Assembly (NCBI GenBank): GCA_018362895.1
Contig: JAHALR010000014.1
Location: 1 to 64,000 of the forward strand
Reading direction: 5' to 3'
Source of the DNA: Clostridium sp.
GTDB taxonomy: Bacteria; Cyanobacteriota; Vampirovibrionia; Gastranaerophilales; Gastranaerophilaceae
DNA: 64,000 nucleotides
Shown: one piece after another, positions 51,871 through 59,478 of the stretch
How positions within the stretch are numbered: position 1 is the first letter of the stretch
Layout: each line of letters begins with the position of its first letter
Program-made: the position numbers and the translations under genes
Notes under the pieces: generated by a model
Told to the model about the DNA's origin: nothing
Databases searched by the model: none
Seen by the model: the letters and a program-made list of their open reading frames with translations, nothing else

Positions 51871-53304
51871 TTATCTTGCATATAAAGGGATATTTTGACC
51901 GCCTGCTAAAATTGCATTAAGGCTATCATTACCCGATAGAGAAATATTTCCGCTAAAATAGTTGTTAGTAGTAGCAGAGTTGTTATTGGTAGTTTTGTTG
52001 TAGTTTTTAACTGCTTTAGTAATATTTTTTCCGTATTTTTCTTCAAAGTTCTTTTTGTTGTCTGTCATCTGGTATTCATAAGAGAGTTTTTGTAAGTTTT
52101 CATTTGAAAGATTGCTTGTTTTAATGCTGTCCATATTTTTTATACGGCTCATTTCTTTGAAGTGGTTTACAGCTATTCCCAGTGCGGTAAGAGCAGCCAC
52201 GACACCCATAATTGCGCCTGCCCATATGATAAATGGAGCTGCGGCTGCGGCAGCAGATGCGCCGATAGCAGGAATTAGCGGAGCAAGGACAGTTAATGCA
52301 CTATGTATTGATAAAATTGCAGACACAAAGCTTCCAAGTGCAATAATCAGAGGCCCTAATATTGAGCTAAACCCTGCTATGACTAAAATAGTCTTTTTAG
52401 TTGCTGGCGATAATTGACCAAACATTACAAGCAGTTCATTTAGCTTAATTACAATTTTTGTAAAATAAGGCAATAAATAGGTGCCGAAAGTAACCCCAAG
52501 TTCTTTTAAATTCTCCTGAAACATTCTTGTTTGGTTTGCTGCACCGCCTCCGGTACGTTCAAAATCGCCGTGTGCATTCTTTGTCATTGCCATAACATAA
52601 TTATAACGGAGCATAACCTGTTCAAGTTGCGATAATTCACTTATTCTCTGGACCCGTGCTTTGCTTCCTTTTTTATTTGCCGCTACCATTTTTAGCATAC
52701 CGTGTGCAAGACCATATTGCTGTAAGTTTACTTCTGTCATTACAATGCCTAGACCCTTGAGAGATTCTGTCTCACCTGTGAATACAGATTTTAAAGCAGT
52801 TTGTGCCATATCATTAGATATATTTTTAAATGAAGCCAAATCCGCTCCGAGCTGTGTTAAAGACATTGCCATATCAGCTGCTTCATCCTGAGCAAAACCC
52901 ATACCTGTTGCCATATCACCGTATAAAGCAGCACTATCAAGAGCGGATTGTTGTGCCAGTCCCATTGTTTTAATAGATGTTTTAGCCCAGTTTAAAACAG
53001 TTTTTGTACTTTTGCCAAAAGAAACATCTACTTTATTCATAGTTTCCTGCATATCTGAAGCAAGTTTTATCATAGCACCACTCGCAGCAGCAACAGGCAG
53101 TGTCACTCCCACGGTCATTTTATTGCCAAAATCCTTTATCCCCTGCCCTAATTTTTGAATATTTTCTGTTCTTTTTTGAAAATCTTTAAGTTGGACTTCC
53201 GTGCCTTTGAGTTTACTGTTAAAAGCCGCTAAATTTTCGTTTATTGTTTGCAAAGACTTTGAAACTAAATCTTTTAATATAAAACTGCCTTCATACTTTG
53301 ACAT
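51871..53304 (-). CDS. Tail tape measure protein
   Basis: About 477 residues; sets tail length and is ejected ahead of DNA. The N-terminal half is a helical coiled-coil region (LAAFNSKLKGTEVQLKDFQK), then the tape-measure block MGLAQQSALDSAALYGDMAT and TGETESLKGLGIVMTEVNLQ, and a hydrophobic alanine-rich segment around 330-375 (probable membrane-inserting part). It is short for the family, predicting a short tail. ATG at 53304 follows GGTGGAG; a GTG at 53316 is possible. It overlaps the frameshifted end of the chaperone gene. Confidence 0.88.
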   Translation of the reverse strand: MSKYEGSFILKDLVSKSLQTINENLAAFNSKLKGTEVQLKDFQKRTENIQKLGQGIKDFGNKMTVGVTLPVAAASGAMIKLASDMQETMNKVDVSFGKSTKTVLNWAKTSIKTMGLAQQSALDSAALYGDMATGMGFAQDEAADMAMSLTQLGADLASFKNISNDMAQTALKSVFTGETESLKGLGIVMTEVNLQQYGLAHGMLKMVAANKKGSKARVQRISELSQLEQVMLRYNYVMAMTKNAHGDFERTGGGAANQTRMFQENLKELGVTFGTYLLPYFTKIVIKLNELLVMFGQLSPATKKTILVIAGFSSILGPLIIALGSFVSAILSIHSALTVLAPLIPAIGASAAAAAAPFIIWAGAIMGVVAALTALGIAVNHFKEMSRIKNMDSIKTSNLSNENLQKLSYEYQMTDNKKNFEEKYGKNITKAVKNYNKTTNNNSATTNNYFSGNISLSGNDSLNAILAGGQNIPLYAR

Positions 53305-53445
53305 TATGTTTATCACTCCACCAGCTTATTACCGCAAGATAAAACCGCTTTTCAAGCGGGGTTAAACTCAAAATGTGCTCCGCTGTGATGCCTTTTTCCA
53401 GATAATAAGCACACAGGAACAAATCGAGATTATAGCTTATTGCTT
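53291..53445 (-). CDS. -1 frameshift extension of tail assembly chaperone
   Basis: Reading on in the -1 frame after the slippery site gives 50 more residues: AISYNLDLFLCAYYLEKGIT, AEHILSLTPLEKRFYLAVIS, WWSDKHNVKV, then TGA at 53291. The block LTPLEKRFYLAV is protein-like, not random. This matches the G/GT chaperone arrangement known from lambda and many tailed phages. Confidence 0.75.
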
Positions 53446-53835
53446 TTTTAGTTCGTCAATATCCTCGTCTTCTTGTTTAGCTGAAATCTCATTTATTTCT
53501 GTCATAAAGGCTATTATTTGACAGATTTCGTCAGTGTTAAATAAAGCCTCTACAATGTCATAATATTTAACTATCAGCTTGTCAGCCTTTGCTCGTTGCG
53601 CAAGAGGTGCAAGATCAAGGCTTTTGTAGATAAAAGGGATAGAACGTTTAACCATATCGCCGACTGTAAGTTTTGACTGTCCTATTTCCATTGTGTAAAA
53701 GAAATCACGCTTTTGCTTTCTTGTAAATGTTTTAATTTCGTAAGTTTCACCACCTACTTCAAGAGAGTAGTTCTTTTGTTCATTTTCTGTTTGTTTATTT
53801 ATTTCAATTTTTTTCAATAATTTATCTAAATTCAT
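53437..53835 (-). CDS. Tail assembly chaperone, XkdN-like
   Basis: A 132-residue protein in the XkdN slot, starting MNLDKLLKKIEINKQTENEQ after GGAGGAA, with the block YEIKTFTRKQKRDFFYTMEI. It coats the tape measure during tail assembly. The gene ends ELKKQ, and the codons CTA AAA AAG contain the slippery heptamer A-AAA-AAG at 53443-53449; a fraction of ribosomes should slip -1 to make a 181-residue form. Confidence 0.82.
   Translation of the reverse strand: MNLDKLLKKIEINKQTENEQKNYSLEVGGETYEIKTFTRKQKRDFFYTMEIGQSKLTVGDMVKRSIPFIYKSLDLAPLAQRAKADKLIVKYYDIVEALFNTDEICQIIAFMTEINEISAKQEDEDIDELKKQ
53443..53449 (-). promoter_or_regulatory. Slippery heptamer for -1 frameshifting
   Basis: A AAA AAG in the correct phase, 5 nt before the zero-frame stop. 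Downstream AATAAGC and GCTTATT can form a 7-bp stem starting 1 nt after the heptamer (24-nt loop). Confidence 0.7.
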
Positions 53836-53843
53836 TATTCCTC

Positions 53844-54269
53844 CTAATCAATAGTTGACGTTGTCTGAACTTGCGACGGCGGGAATCTGAAGGCCATATC
53901 CTTTTCGACAAGTTCGTTTTTGCTCCACGTTGCAAGCGGAATTACGTCAAAAGTTATTCCCGGAATGGAGTAAGCTTCTTTTTCTCCTGTTGAGCGTCTT
54001 GTGAGTTCACCTTCTATCGTAAACCTTACATCAGGGTTGGCTTTGATTTTATTAAACATTTCAACGGTGAAGGAGTTGGTTGCCTGATAAGTGATATTGC
54101 CGTCACCCTGCATTGATACAAATTTTCTGTCAACATCCTGTCCGATGTTTACATCCTCATAGTTCATTGTTATGTTTGCTTCCAGTGCAGACCACACTCC
54201 GACTTCTTCACCGTCTAGCCATACAACTACGTCTGTTCCTGTCAATACATCCTGTGCTTTTGCTGCCAT
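53844..54269 (-). CDS. Tail tube protein, XkdM-like
   Basis: A 141-residue tube subunit (phage tail tube 2 family). Blocks: DVVVWLDGEEVGVWSALEAN, VNIGQDVDRKFVSMQGDG, NSFTVEMFNKIKANPDVRFT and the late TFDVIPLATWSKNELVEKDM. Tubes stack inside the contractile sheath. GGAGATAAAATA precedes the ATG. It follows late promoter copy 4; the HigBA module separates it from the sheath gene, with which it is normally adjacent. Confidence 0.9.
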   Translation of the reverse strand: MAAKAQDVLTGTDVVVWLDGEEVGVWSALEANITMNYEDVNIGQDVDRKFVSMQGDGNITYQATNSFTVEMFNKIKANPDVRFTIEGELTRRSTGEKEAYSIPGITFDVIPLATWSKNELVEKDMAFRFPPSQVQTTSTID

Positions 54270-54292
54270 TATTTTATCTCCTATATTTGGCT

Positions 54293-54326
54293 CATAATAA
54301 CTATTGTAATTGTCAAGAAATCGGGC
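54293..54326 (-). promoter_or_regulatory. Late promoter copy 4, upstream of tail tube
   Basis: Box GCCCGATTT at 54318-54326, 9 nt, -10 TACAAT at 54303-54308, 6 nt to the start, then a 25-30 nt leader to the tube gene. A mini-ORF MSQI* begins 1 nt after the predicted start. Confidence 0.7.
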
Positions 54327-54360
54327 TTTCTATTCGGAGAAATAGCTATCTTGAGTTGTA

Positions 54361-54396
54361 TTGACAAGATTATCGTATTGTGATAATATGATAATA
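54361..54396 (+). promoter_or_regulatory. higBA promoter and operator
   Basis: -35 TTGACA 54361-54366, 17 nt, -10 TAATAT 54384-54389, 6 nt, ATG 54396. The direct repeat GATAATAT-GATAATAT covers the -10 and start, a natural site for HigA repression. No ribosome site, so higB is probably leaderless. Confidence 0.75.
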
Positions 54397-54674
54397 TGAT
54401 TAAATCTTTTAAGGACAAAGAAACAGAAAGAATCTTTAACGGATTAAACTCAAAAAAGTTCACCTCTGTGCAAAAAGTTGCAAAAAGAAAGCTCGATATG
54501 CTCCATTATGCTTACAAAGAACAGGATTTAATCGTTCCTCCTTCAAACAGATTTGAACATCTCAAAGGCGACCTAAAAGGATATTGTTCCATAAGAATCA
54601 ATGATCAGTTTCGTGTAATTTTTAAATTCGAAAACGGTTGTGCCTATGATGTACAGATTGTTGATTATCACTAG
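54396..54674 (+). CDS. higB: HigB-like toxin (RelE superfamily)
   Basis: A 92-residue RelE-fold mRNA interferase that cuts translated mRNA on the ribosome. It starts MIKSFKDKETERIFNGL; the core reads LDMLHYAYKEQDLIVPPSNR, EHLKGDLKGYCSIRINDQFR and VIFKFENGCAYDVQIVDYH, the HigB/killer-protein pattern. The conserved basic and aromatic residues are intact, so it should be active. Toxin-before-antitoxin order is typical of higBA. It is transcribed against the prophage late operon. Confidence 0.93.
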   Translation: MIKSFKDKETERIFNGLNSKKFTSVQKVAKRKLDMLHYAYKEQDLIVPPSNRFEHLKGDLKGYCSIRINDQFRVIFKFENGCAYDVQIVDYH

Positions 54675-54686
54675 AAAGGAAAAGCT

Positions 54687-54971
54687 ATGAACAGACCATA
54701 TACACATCCTGGTGAAATACTTTTAGAAGAATTTGTAAAACCCTACGGACTTACTCAAAAACGTTTGTGCGAGTTGCTCAATGTCGGTATAAAAACAATA
54801 AGCGAAATATACAATCAAAAACGCAGCATTACTCCTGTTATGGCTCATAAGCTTGCGAATCTTTTCGGCACAACACCCGAGTTTTGGATGAATGCACAGA
54901 GTGCTTATGACCTTTATATTGCTTATGAAAAACAAAAAAGTGAAATTGACAAGGTAAAAAAGATTGCATAA
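54687..54971 (+). CDS. higA: HigA-like antitoxin
   Basis: A 94-residue XRE-family helix-turn-helix protein: THPGEILLEEFVKPYGLTQK, LCELLNVGIKTISEIYNQKR, then LANLFGTTPEFWMNAQSAYD, the HigA/VapI signature. It neutralises HigB and represses the operon. AAAGGAAAAGC precedes its ATG, 12 nt after higB. A bidirectional terminator follows at once. Confidence 0.94.
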   Translation: MNRPYTHPGEILLEEFVKPYGLTQKRLCELLNVGIKTISEIYNQKRSITPVMAHKLANLFGTTPEFWMNAQSAYDLYIAYEKQKSEIDKVKKIA

Positions 54972-55005
54972 AAAAACGGATTTTATATCCGTTTTTTATT
55001 TTTTT
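54970..55005. terminator. Terminator after higA
   Basis: AAAAAACGGAT/ATCCGTTTTTT hairpin with T7 behind it; symmetric enough to stop late transcripts coming from the sheath gene too, which would explain why the tube gene has its own promoter. Confidence 0.88.
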
Positions 55006-55020
55006 ATATGGTGTTCCGGC

Positions 55021-56118
55021 TTACGCATTTTCATCCTCAAACGACTCAAACAAATACATGCCCAAATCCAAATCTTCCATTGTGTCAGTCGGTGAACATA
55101 CTCCGTCTAAGAACACGTTAGAGACTGTATTTGCTTGAATAATATCCTGATAAGACATGTTTGATGTGTCTTTGCCTTTTGCTTCAAGATACTGTTTGTT
55201 TTTGTCGTAAGAAATTCTTACCTTGTTTTGATTTGCACTCTCAAGCAGCCCGTTTGAGGCTAAATCATTTAGATATGCATTAATTGCACCGACAAAACGC
55301 AGCTTGTTTGAATAATTGTTCACATACTTGCCGACATAAGTTGTTCTGAAAGTTGTGATGATGTCATTTGCAATCATATCCATAATGTTTGCAATACGGA
55401 TTTTCTGGAAAGCCTCTGTCACACCGTCGGTTAAGGTAGTTAATGAATTTACCCCCCTGCCGAGTTTGAAAGACCCGTCCTGTTGGATTATAATCAGTTT
55501 TCCGTCTGCTACTGCCTCATCAGGGTCCTCTTGCAAATCACAGTCAAACACTTCCGGAAGTTCATAATACGTTAGAGAGCGACTGTTAGGCAGCCCGGAG
55601 AATGCTCCTGCAACTCGTGCTGTAAAATCACCGGGGGTTAAGTCTTTTTGAGCTCCATTCAGGTTAGCTTTTATCCCTGTTGTTGCAAAATTAATAATAT
55701 ATTGTGCATCAGGTGCTGTCGTCGGGTTGCCCAGAATTGCGATAGAATAATTGTTTCTTTGTCTTTGTGCGTTCAAATAATTTTTTATTGATGTGAAGTC
55801 AGCATCAATTGCATCAGGGTACACAAGAACGTAACCGGTGTAATAGTTCAATTTTTTTTGAATATCTGCAAATTGTTCTTCTTTTTTGATACAAATAACC
55901 TCTGACGGATTACCCAGAAAGACAAGCGTAATCAAATTGTAATTATCCGCCGTCCAGTCAGTTGTTTTGACATCACCCAATGTTTTGTAAGATACTCTGT
56001 CGATTTCTGTTGTCGAGTCGTCAAGTATCATAATGACCTTGCCGAGTTTTTGTTTTTGAATCGCCGCAACAGCAAGCTCCTTAAATGTAATAATAAAATT
56101 CGGTTGGTTAGCTACCAT
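55021..56118 (-). CDS. Tail sheath protein
   Basis: A 365-residue contractile sheath subunit, establishing a myovirus-like tail. Family segments: FIITFKELAVAAIQKQKLGK, GYVLVYPDAIDADFTSIKNY, the ARVAGAFSGLPNSRSLTYYE block and the C-terminal KLGRGVNSLTTLTDGVTEAF and IANIMDMIANDIITTFRTTY, by which sheath proteins are recognised. AAAAGGAGC precedes the ATG. It is slightly shorter than PBSX XkdK. Confidence 0.92.
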   Translation of the reverse strand: MVANQPNFIITFKELAVAAIQKQKLGKVIMILDDSTTEIDRVSYKTLGDVKTTDWTADNYNLITLVFLGNPSEVICIKKEEQFADIQKKLNYYTGYVLVYPDAIDADFTSIKNYLNAQRQRNNYSIAILGNPTTAPDAQYIINFATTGIKANLNGAQKDLTPGDFTARVAGAFSGLPNSRSLTYYELPEVFDCDLQEDPDEAVADGKLIIIQQDGSFKLGRGVNSLTTLTDGVTEAFQKIRIANIMDMIANDIITTFRTTYVGKYVNNYSNKLRFVGAINAYLNDLASNGLLESANQNKVRISYDKNKQYLEAKGKDTSNMSYQDIIQANTVSNVFLDGVCSPTDTMEDLDLGMYLFESFEDENA

Positions 56119-56120
56119 TT

Positions 56121-56546
56121 TTATGCTCCTTTTATTGTCATTTGTAATTCTTTCATCAGTTCTGTTTTATCTGTTTCTTTGACATACAGCGTTAAATCAA
56201 AAGTCATTTGTAAAACCCCGTCCACAATTTTGAAAGTAAGATTTTGGGCGAACAATTTTGTATTCAAGAATTCAAAATTCTTTGTTGCAAGCCTTAAGTT
56301 GTCTTCATAAGACCATAAATCCGCATTTTTAGGATTTTCCTCGCTTGCATATTCAAGCACGCATTGTAAATCCAATTTTGCATTTCGTGTCGGATCAATA
56401 TGTTCTATAATCCGATAATTCGAAATATAAAAGAAAACGTAAGGATATGTGGCTGTTTGTATTTCTTCAAAGTTGAAGTTTACAGTCTTATCAAGCTCGT
56501 AAATTGATTTTCTTATTGCATTTTTCAAGTCAACAATTATGTCCAT
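56121..56546 (-). CDS. Tail terminator-like protein
   Basis: A 141-residue protein in the place of the tail terminator (XkdJ/gpU-like), between head-tail completion and sheath genes. It begins MDIIVDLKNAIRKSIYELDK and contains YPYVFFYISNYRIIEHIDPT and VLQMTFDLTLYVKETDKTEL. The identification is mainly positional. The ATG coincides with the predicted transcription start of promoter copy 2, with no ribosome site. Confidence 0.7.
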   Translation of the reverse strand: MDIIVDLKNAIRKSIYELDKTVNFNFEEIQTATYPYVFFYISNYRIIEHIDPTRNAKLDLQCVLEYASEENPKNADLWSYEDNLRLATKNFEFLNTKLFAQNLTFKIVDGVLQMTFDLTLYVKETDKTELMKELQMTIKGA

Positions 56547-56576
56547 AGTTTCAGTATGGCAGTTAACAAATCGGGC
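56544..56576 (-). promoter_or_regulatory. Late promoter copy 2, leaderless start
   Basis: Box GCCCGATTT at 56568-56576, 9 nt, -10 CATACT at 56553-56558, 6 nt, ATG at 56546. Confidence 0.75.
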
Positions 56577-56581
56577 ATAGT

Positions 56582-56965
56582 TTAATCTTTTTTGTATAAA
56601 CTACCCAGCTCTTTCTCTAATTCTTTATGAGCAAATTCCAGGGTTTTTTCTAATGCGTATTTACCTACAAAACGCCCTTTCCAGCGTTTACCGTTTTTTA
56701 GTTTATGCCCGAATTCAAGATGTGAGGCATAGTCCATTGAATTCAGACAACGCACAACCCAAAACTTTTGCTTTATCTCCCCTATGTCAGCGTGCCAGGC
56801 TCTTTTATATGCACCTGTATCAACAAGTTTTTCTTGATCTGTCTTGTCTTTTGCCTCGTTTACAATCTTTATACCTGATTTTTTTGCAACTTTTTCAAAT
56901 ATTGACGGCACTACATCCTCAATATTTCGCATTTTTGCATAATATTGTTCAAAATTTTTAGGCAA
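56582..56965 (-). CDS. HK97 gp10-like tail completion protein
   Basis: About 127 residues. KIVNEAKDKTDQEKLVDTGA, YKRAWHADIG and HLEFGHKLKNGKRWKGRFVG match the HK97 gp10/XkdI-like pattern. I prefer the TTG at 56965 (LPKNFEQYY, GAGGAT site) because the open frame to 57019 overlaps the upstream gene by 62 nt. It joins head completion to tail terminator. Confidence 0.75.
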   Translation of the reverse strand: MPKNFEQYYAKMRNIEDVVPSIFEKVAKKSGIKIVNEAKDKTDQEKLVDTGAYKRAWHADIGEIKQKFWVVRCLNSMDYASHLEFGHKLKNGKRWKGRFVGKYALEKTLEFAHKELEKELGSLYKKD

Positions 56966-57290
56966 CGCTCGTATCCTCGCAATGTGTTTGAATGGTAAGA
57001 GGGTATTTGTGGCTTTCACCTGCTCTTAGGAAATATTTTTCTCCTCTGCCCGTTGTAACCTCGACAATATCGTTTTTATTAATTGTCACGCCCGTTTTTA
57101 AGTCAATAAAAAGCGTATAATCAAGCAGCACTGTGGCAGTGCTGCTGGACTGTTCAACTCTGCTAAGCGATTTCACCGACAAATGACAGGGGATGTTTTC
57201 ATAAACCGCCTCAGGTTCACCCCAGATTGTTTCCCCCTCGACAACTGTCTTTGCCGGGCGTTTTATTGTACAAACATCATCTCTGAACAT
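56958..57290 (-). CDS. Head closure / head-tail joining protein
   Basis: A 110-residue beta-rich protein starting MFRDDVCTIKRPAKTVVEGE. The block VTINKNDIVEVTTGRGEKYF and the terminal PLTIQTHCEDTSVA fit SPP1 gp16-like head-completion proteins (XkdH). Assignment is by position and fold pattern. It overlaps neighbours at both ends, as in compact phage operons. Confidence 0.7.
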   Translation of the reverse strand: MFRDDVCTIKRPAKTVVEGETIWGEPEAVYENIPCHLSVKSLSRVEQSSSTATVLLDYTLFIDLKTGVTINKNDIVEVTTGRGEKYFLRAGESHKYPLTIQTHCEDTSVA

Positions 57291-57621
57291 AACAAATTCC
57301 TCTTATCTGTTTAAAAGCTTCCAGTTTTCCGTTATAACAGCTTTTGCCCGTTTCTGTACCGGCAGAGCTGTTTAAAGTTATTTGCATATCACCCTCTTTG
57401 TAGCTTGAAATATCGCCGTCTACACCAAAAGAAACTTTGTTCTTTAAAGAAGTTGCGATAACATCGGAAACAGGCAGTATCATCGGTTCGATAATATCAT
57501 CCCGATAGCAGTAAGCGAGTATTTCTGTCACACAGCTTTCAATCTGTAAATCCAGTTTTGGACTTTGTTCAAGTCCCGATAGGATATAAACTTTTTCTTT
57601 TATTTCGTCTAAATATTTCAT
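57277..57621 (-). CDS. Head-tail connector (DNA-packaging) protein
   Basis: A 114-residue protein with the gp6-like helical pattern: LDEIKEKVYILSGLEQSPKL, LQIESCVTEILAYCYRDDII, and PVSDVIATSLKNKVSFGVDG. Usually the first adaptor ring under the portal (SPP1 gp15/XkdG-downstream slot). AGGGGG lies about 10 nt upstream of the ATG. Confidence 0.7.
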   Translation of the reverse strand: MKYLDEIKEKVYILSGLEQSPKLDLQIESCVTEILAYCYRDDIIEPMILPVSDVIATSLKNKVSFGVDGDISSYKEGDMQITLNSSAGTETGKSCYNGKLEAFKQIRGICYVQR

Positions 57622-57693
57622 ATAGTCAACTGCCCCCTACTATTTATCGTTACCTCTTTAAAAAGAGAGGGGCATATTTCAGCCCCTTCCCGA

Positions 57694-57825
57694 TTATCTC
57701 CTCTTGTCCTTCGTCTCTTCAACCTTTAACGGCTCTGCTTTTATTTCGACATATCCGAGGTCTTTAAACTTATGAATTTCATGTTCTTCGATAGTTCGTG
57801 TTATACCGTCTTTGTAAACTAACAT
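57694..57825 (-). CDS. Small phage protein between capsid and connector
   Basis: A 43-residue charged peptide, start MLVYKDGITRTIEEHEIHKF, ending in KDKRR. A perfect AGGAGG is 5 nt before the ATG, so it is very likely translated. This slot commonly holds short proteins of the form seen here (a 'YKDG...EIHKFKDLGY' opening) whose role is unknown. The remainder of 57622-57693 contains nothing obvious. Confidence 0.65.
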   Translation of the reverse strand: MLVYKDGITRTIEEHEIHKFKDLGYVEIKAEPLKVEETKDKRR

Positions 57826-57835
57826 TCAAGCCTCC

Positions 57836-58735
57836 TTATGCCCCGGCAGCCTTTGCGTGCAAATAGATACCATTGACCTTGTTATCAAATACAAAGCTGT
57901 CATGATACATTCTGTAATCAAACTGCCAGGCATCTTTGTTCTGGTTTTCATCAGGTGAGAATAGTTTTGCGACTGTTGATTTTGTGATATTAACAGATGC
58001 AGCTCTGTCCATAACAATAAAGTTAATATCTGTACCGGTTGAAGCGGTTTTTGTATATCCGCCTTTATTAGTTGCAGATCCTGCATCAAGAGTCACGCCG
58101 GTATAGAAACGGGATTGAGGAACTCTGACAATTGGAATACTGTTATAAGTTTCAATAATGTTATTGACAGCGTTCTCACCGTTAAGAGTTGTTCTTATAA
58201 TGTTATCCGAAAGCATTTGTGCAACGGTCGGTGTCATAAAGATAATAAGTCTGCTATCATCTACTTCACTCTCTTGCAGAGTTGTAATACCTGTATCAAG
58301 TGCGGCCTTAGCGGTTGTTGAGCTTAAATCTCCGGCAGTAGCTTTTTGACCCGCTTTTGTTGCGATTTTTGCAAACCTGTAAGCATCAACTTCCGGTATA
58401 ACATAATTTCTTACAAAATCTCCTACCATACGACCTGCAACAAGTCCAAAAGACTCGACATCGTCCATTCTGTCAATTGAAAAACGTCTGCCTCTGTCGT
58501 TTGCAAAAGTGTGAGTTTCCCATTCAAGAGTAATGTCACCGGCAGGAAATCCTGTTGTTTTTGAGTAGTTGCCTAAGCCTACCATTGCCATTTTAGCGAT
58601 TTTATAGGTGTTTGCATCCTGTGTTTCTTGGACAAGTTCCGGCGGTGCTTCTAAAATTGCTGATTTTGCTTCCGTTTTGTAGATTTCATCTATCAAAGGA
58701 AGCATTTTTGTAACCAGGTTAATAGTTTGTGCCAT
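57836..58735 (-). CDS. Major capsid protein
   Basis: A 299-residue shell protein in the expected place after the scaffold gene. Visible: YKIAKMAMVGLGNYSKTTGF, PAGDITLEWETHTFANDRGR, RFSIDRMDDVESFGLVAGRM and the late DAWQFDYRMYHDSFVFDNKV. This belongs to the HK97-fold capsids of SPP1/PBSX-like phages with no obvious cleaved prodomain. TAAGGAGATATA before the ATG suits strong expression. Confidence 0.87.
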   Translation of the reverse strand: MAQTINLVTKMLPLIDEIYKTEAKSAILEAPPELVQETQDANTYKIAKMAMVGLGNYSKTTGFPAGDITLEWETHTFANDRGRRFSIDRMDDVESFGLVAGRMVGDFVRNYVIPEVDAYRFAKIATKAGQKATAGDLSSTTAKAALDTGITTLQESEVDDSRLIIFMTPTVAQMLSDNIIRTTLNGENAVNNIIETYNSIPIVRVPQSRFYTGVTLDAGSATNKGGYTKTASTGTDINFIVMDRAASVNITKSTVAKLFSPDENQNKDAWQFDYRMYHDSFVFDNKVNGIYLHAKAAGA

Positions 58736-58751
58736 TTTTATATCTCCTTAT

Positions 58752-59261
58752 TTACGCTTTTAATCCCATTGCTTTACGTAGTCCGGCATCGTCAGCATCA
58801 GCTTTGCTTCCAGCACCCGGAATCTTTGATTTTAAATTCGTTTCAAAAGTTTCTTTTTTAACGTTATCAATGTATTCTTTGAATGCTTTGGCTCGTGTTT
58901 TTGTGCCTTCGATGTCTTTGGGGATGAAAACGAAGTCAAGGCACTTTTCATCTACACCAAGCTCTGACATAAATTTACGCGTTTCATCTTTTTGAGCAGA
59001 AAGAGCAATAATATCCTCTTTTTCCTGATATTTTGCTTTCAGCTCTTCAAGCTCTGCATTTGCCTTTTCAAGTTCAGACATATTGGCTTGCTTTGCAGCC
59101 TTTTCAGCATCGGCTTTAGCTTTGGCTTCTTTTTCTTTAAATTCAGCTCTAAGCTTGCCTGCTAATGCATTCATATCCTCCTGGTGTTTAGTTTCAAGTT
59201 CGGATTTAAAGCTGTCAAAATCTTGTTGTGTAAATGTTTTTTCTTGTGCTTCTTCTGTCAT
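58752..59261 (-). CDS. Scaffold protein (phage minor structural gp20-like)
   Basis: A 169-residue coiled-coil protein: KTFTQQDFDSFKSELETKHQ, NMSELEKANAELEELKAKYQ and the C-terminal GSKADADDAGLRKAMGLKA. Long charged helices and position before the capsid gene identify a head scaffold. It is preceded by promoter copy 3 and a 50-nt leader with AATGGAGATAA. Confidence 0.85.
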   Translation of the reverse strand: MTEEAQEKTFTQQDFDSFKSELETKHQEDMNALAGKLRAEFKEKEAKAKADAEKAAKQANMSELEKANAELEELKAKYQEKEDIIALSAQKDETRKFMSELGVDEKCLDFVFIPKDIEGTKTRAKAFKEYIDNVKKETFETNLKSKIPGAGSKADADDAGLRKAMGLKA

Positions 59262-59308
59262 TTGTTTTTATCTCCATTTGTCCACTGTTATTTACTGCGT
59301 GTGTGCCG

Positions 59309-59341
59309 CATAATTTGAGTATGACAGACAGAAAATCGGGC
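59309..59341 (-). promoter_or_regulatory. Late promoter copy 3, upstream of scaffold and capsid
   Basis: Box GCCCGATTT at 59333-59341, 9 nt, -10 CATACT at 59318-59323, 6 nt, then an ATG that opens a 7-codon mini-ORF (MRHTRSK*). The rest of 59262-59478 has no convincing gene. Confidence 0.72.
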
Positions 59342-59478
59342 ATATTTATTTACAATGGGGTTGAAAAATTAGCTAGAATAGTAAATAATGTAAGTAGATT
59401 ATCTTATACGGTAAATCTCCCTACCGGGCCAACAGGCGACAGAGGGGTGTGGGAGTCCTCATAATAAGATAATCTTTT

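Noticed and set aside
49590..57290. Long frames antisense to phage genes (for example near 52112, 54113 and 56653)
   Set aside because: Composition mirrors the real genes on the other strand, and none has a ribosome site or domain.
59234..59464. Plus-strand frame over the scaffold promoter region, with a membrane-like start and a PTGPTGDRG end
   Set aside because: Its first half is antisense to the scaffold gene, no ribosome site fits, and the remainder lies across promoter copy 3.
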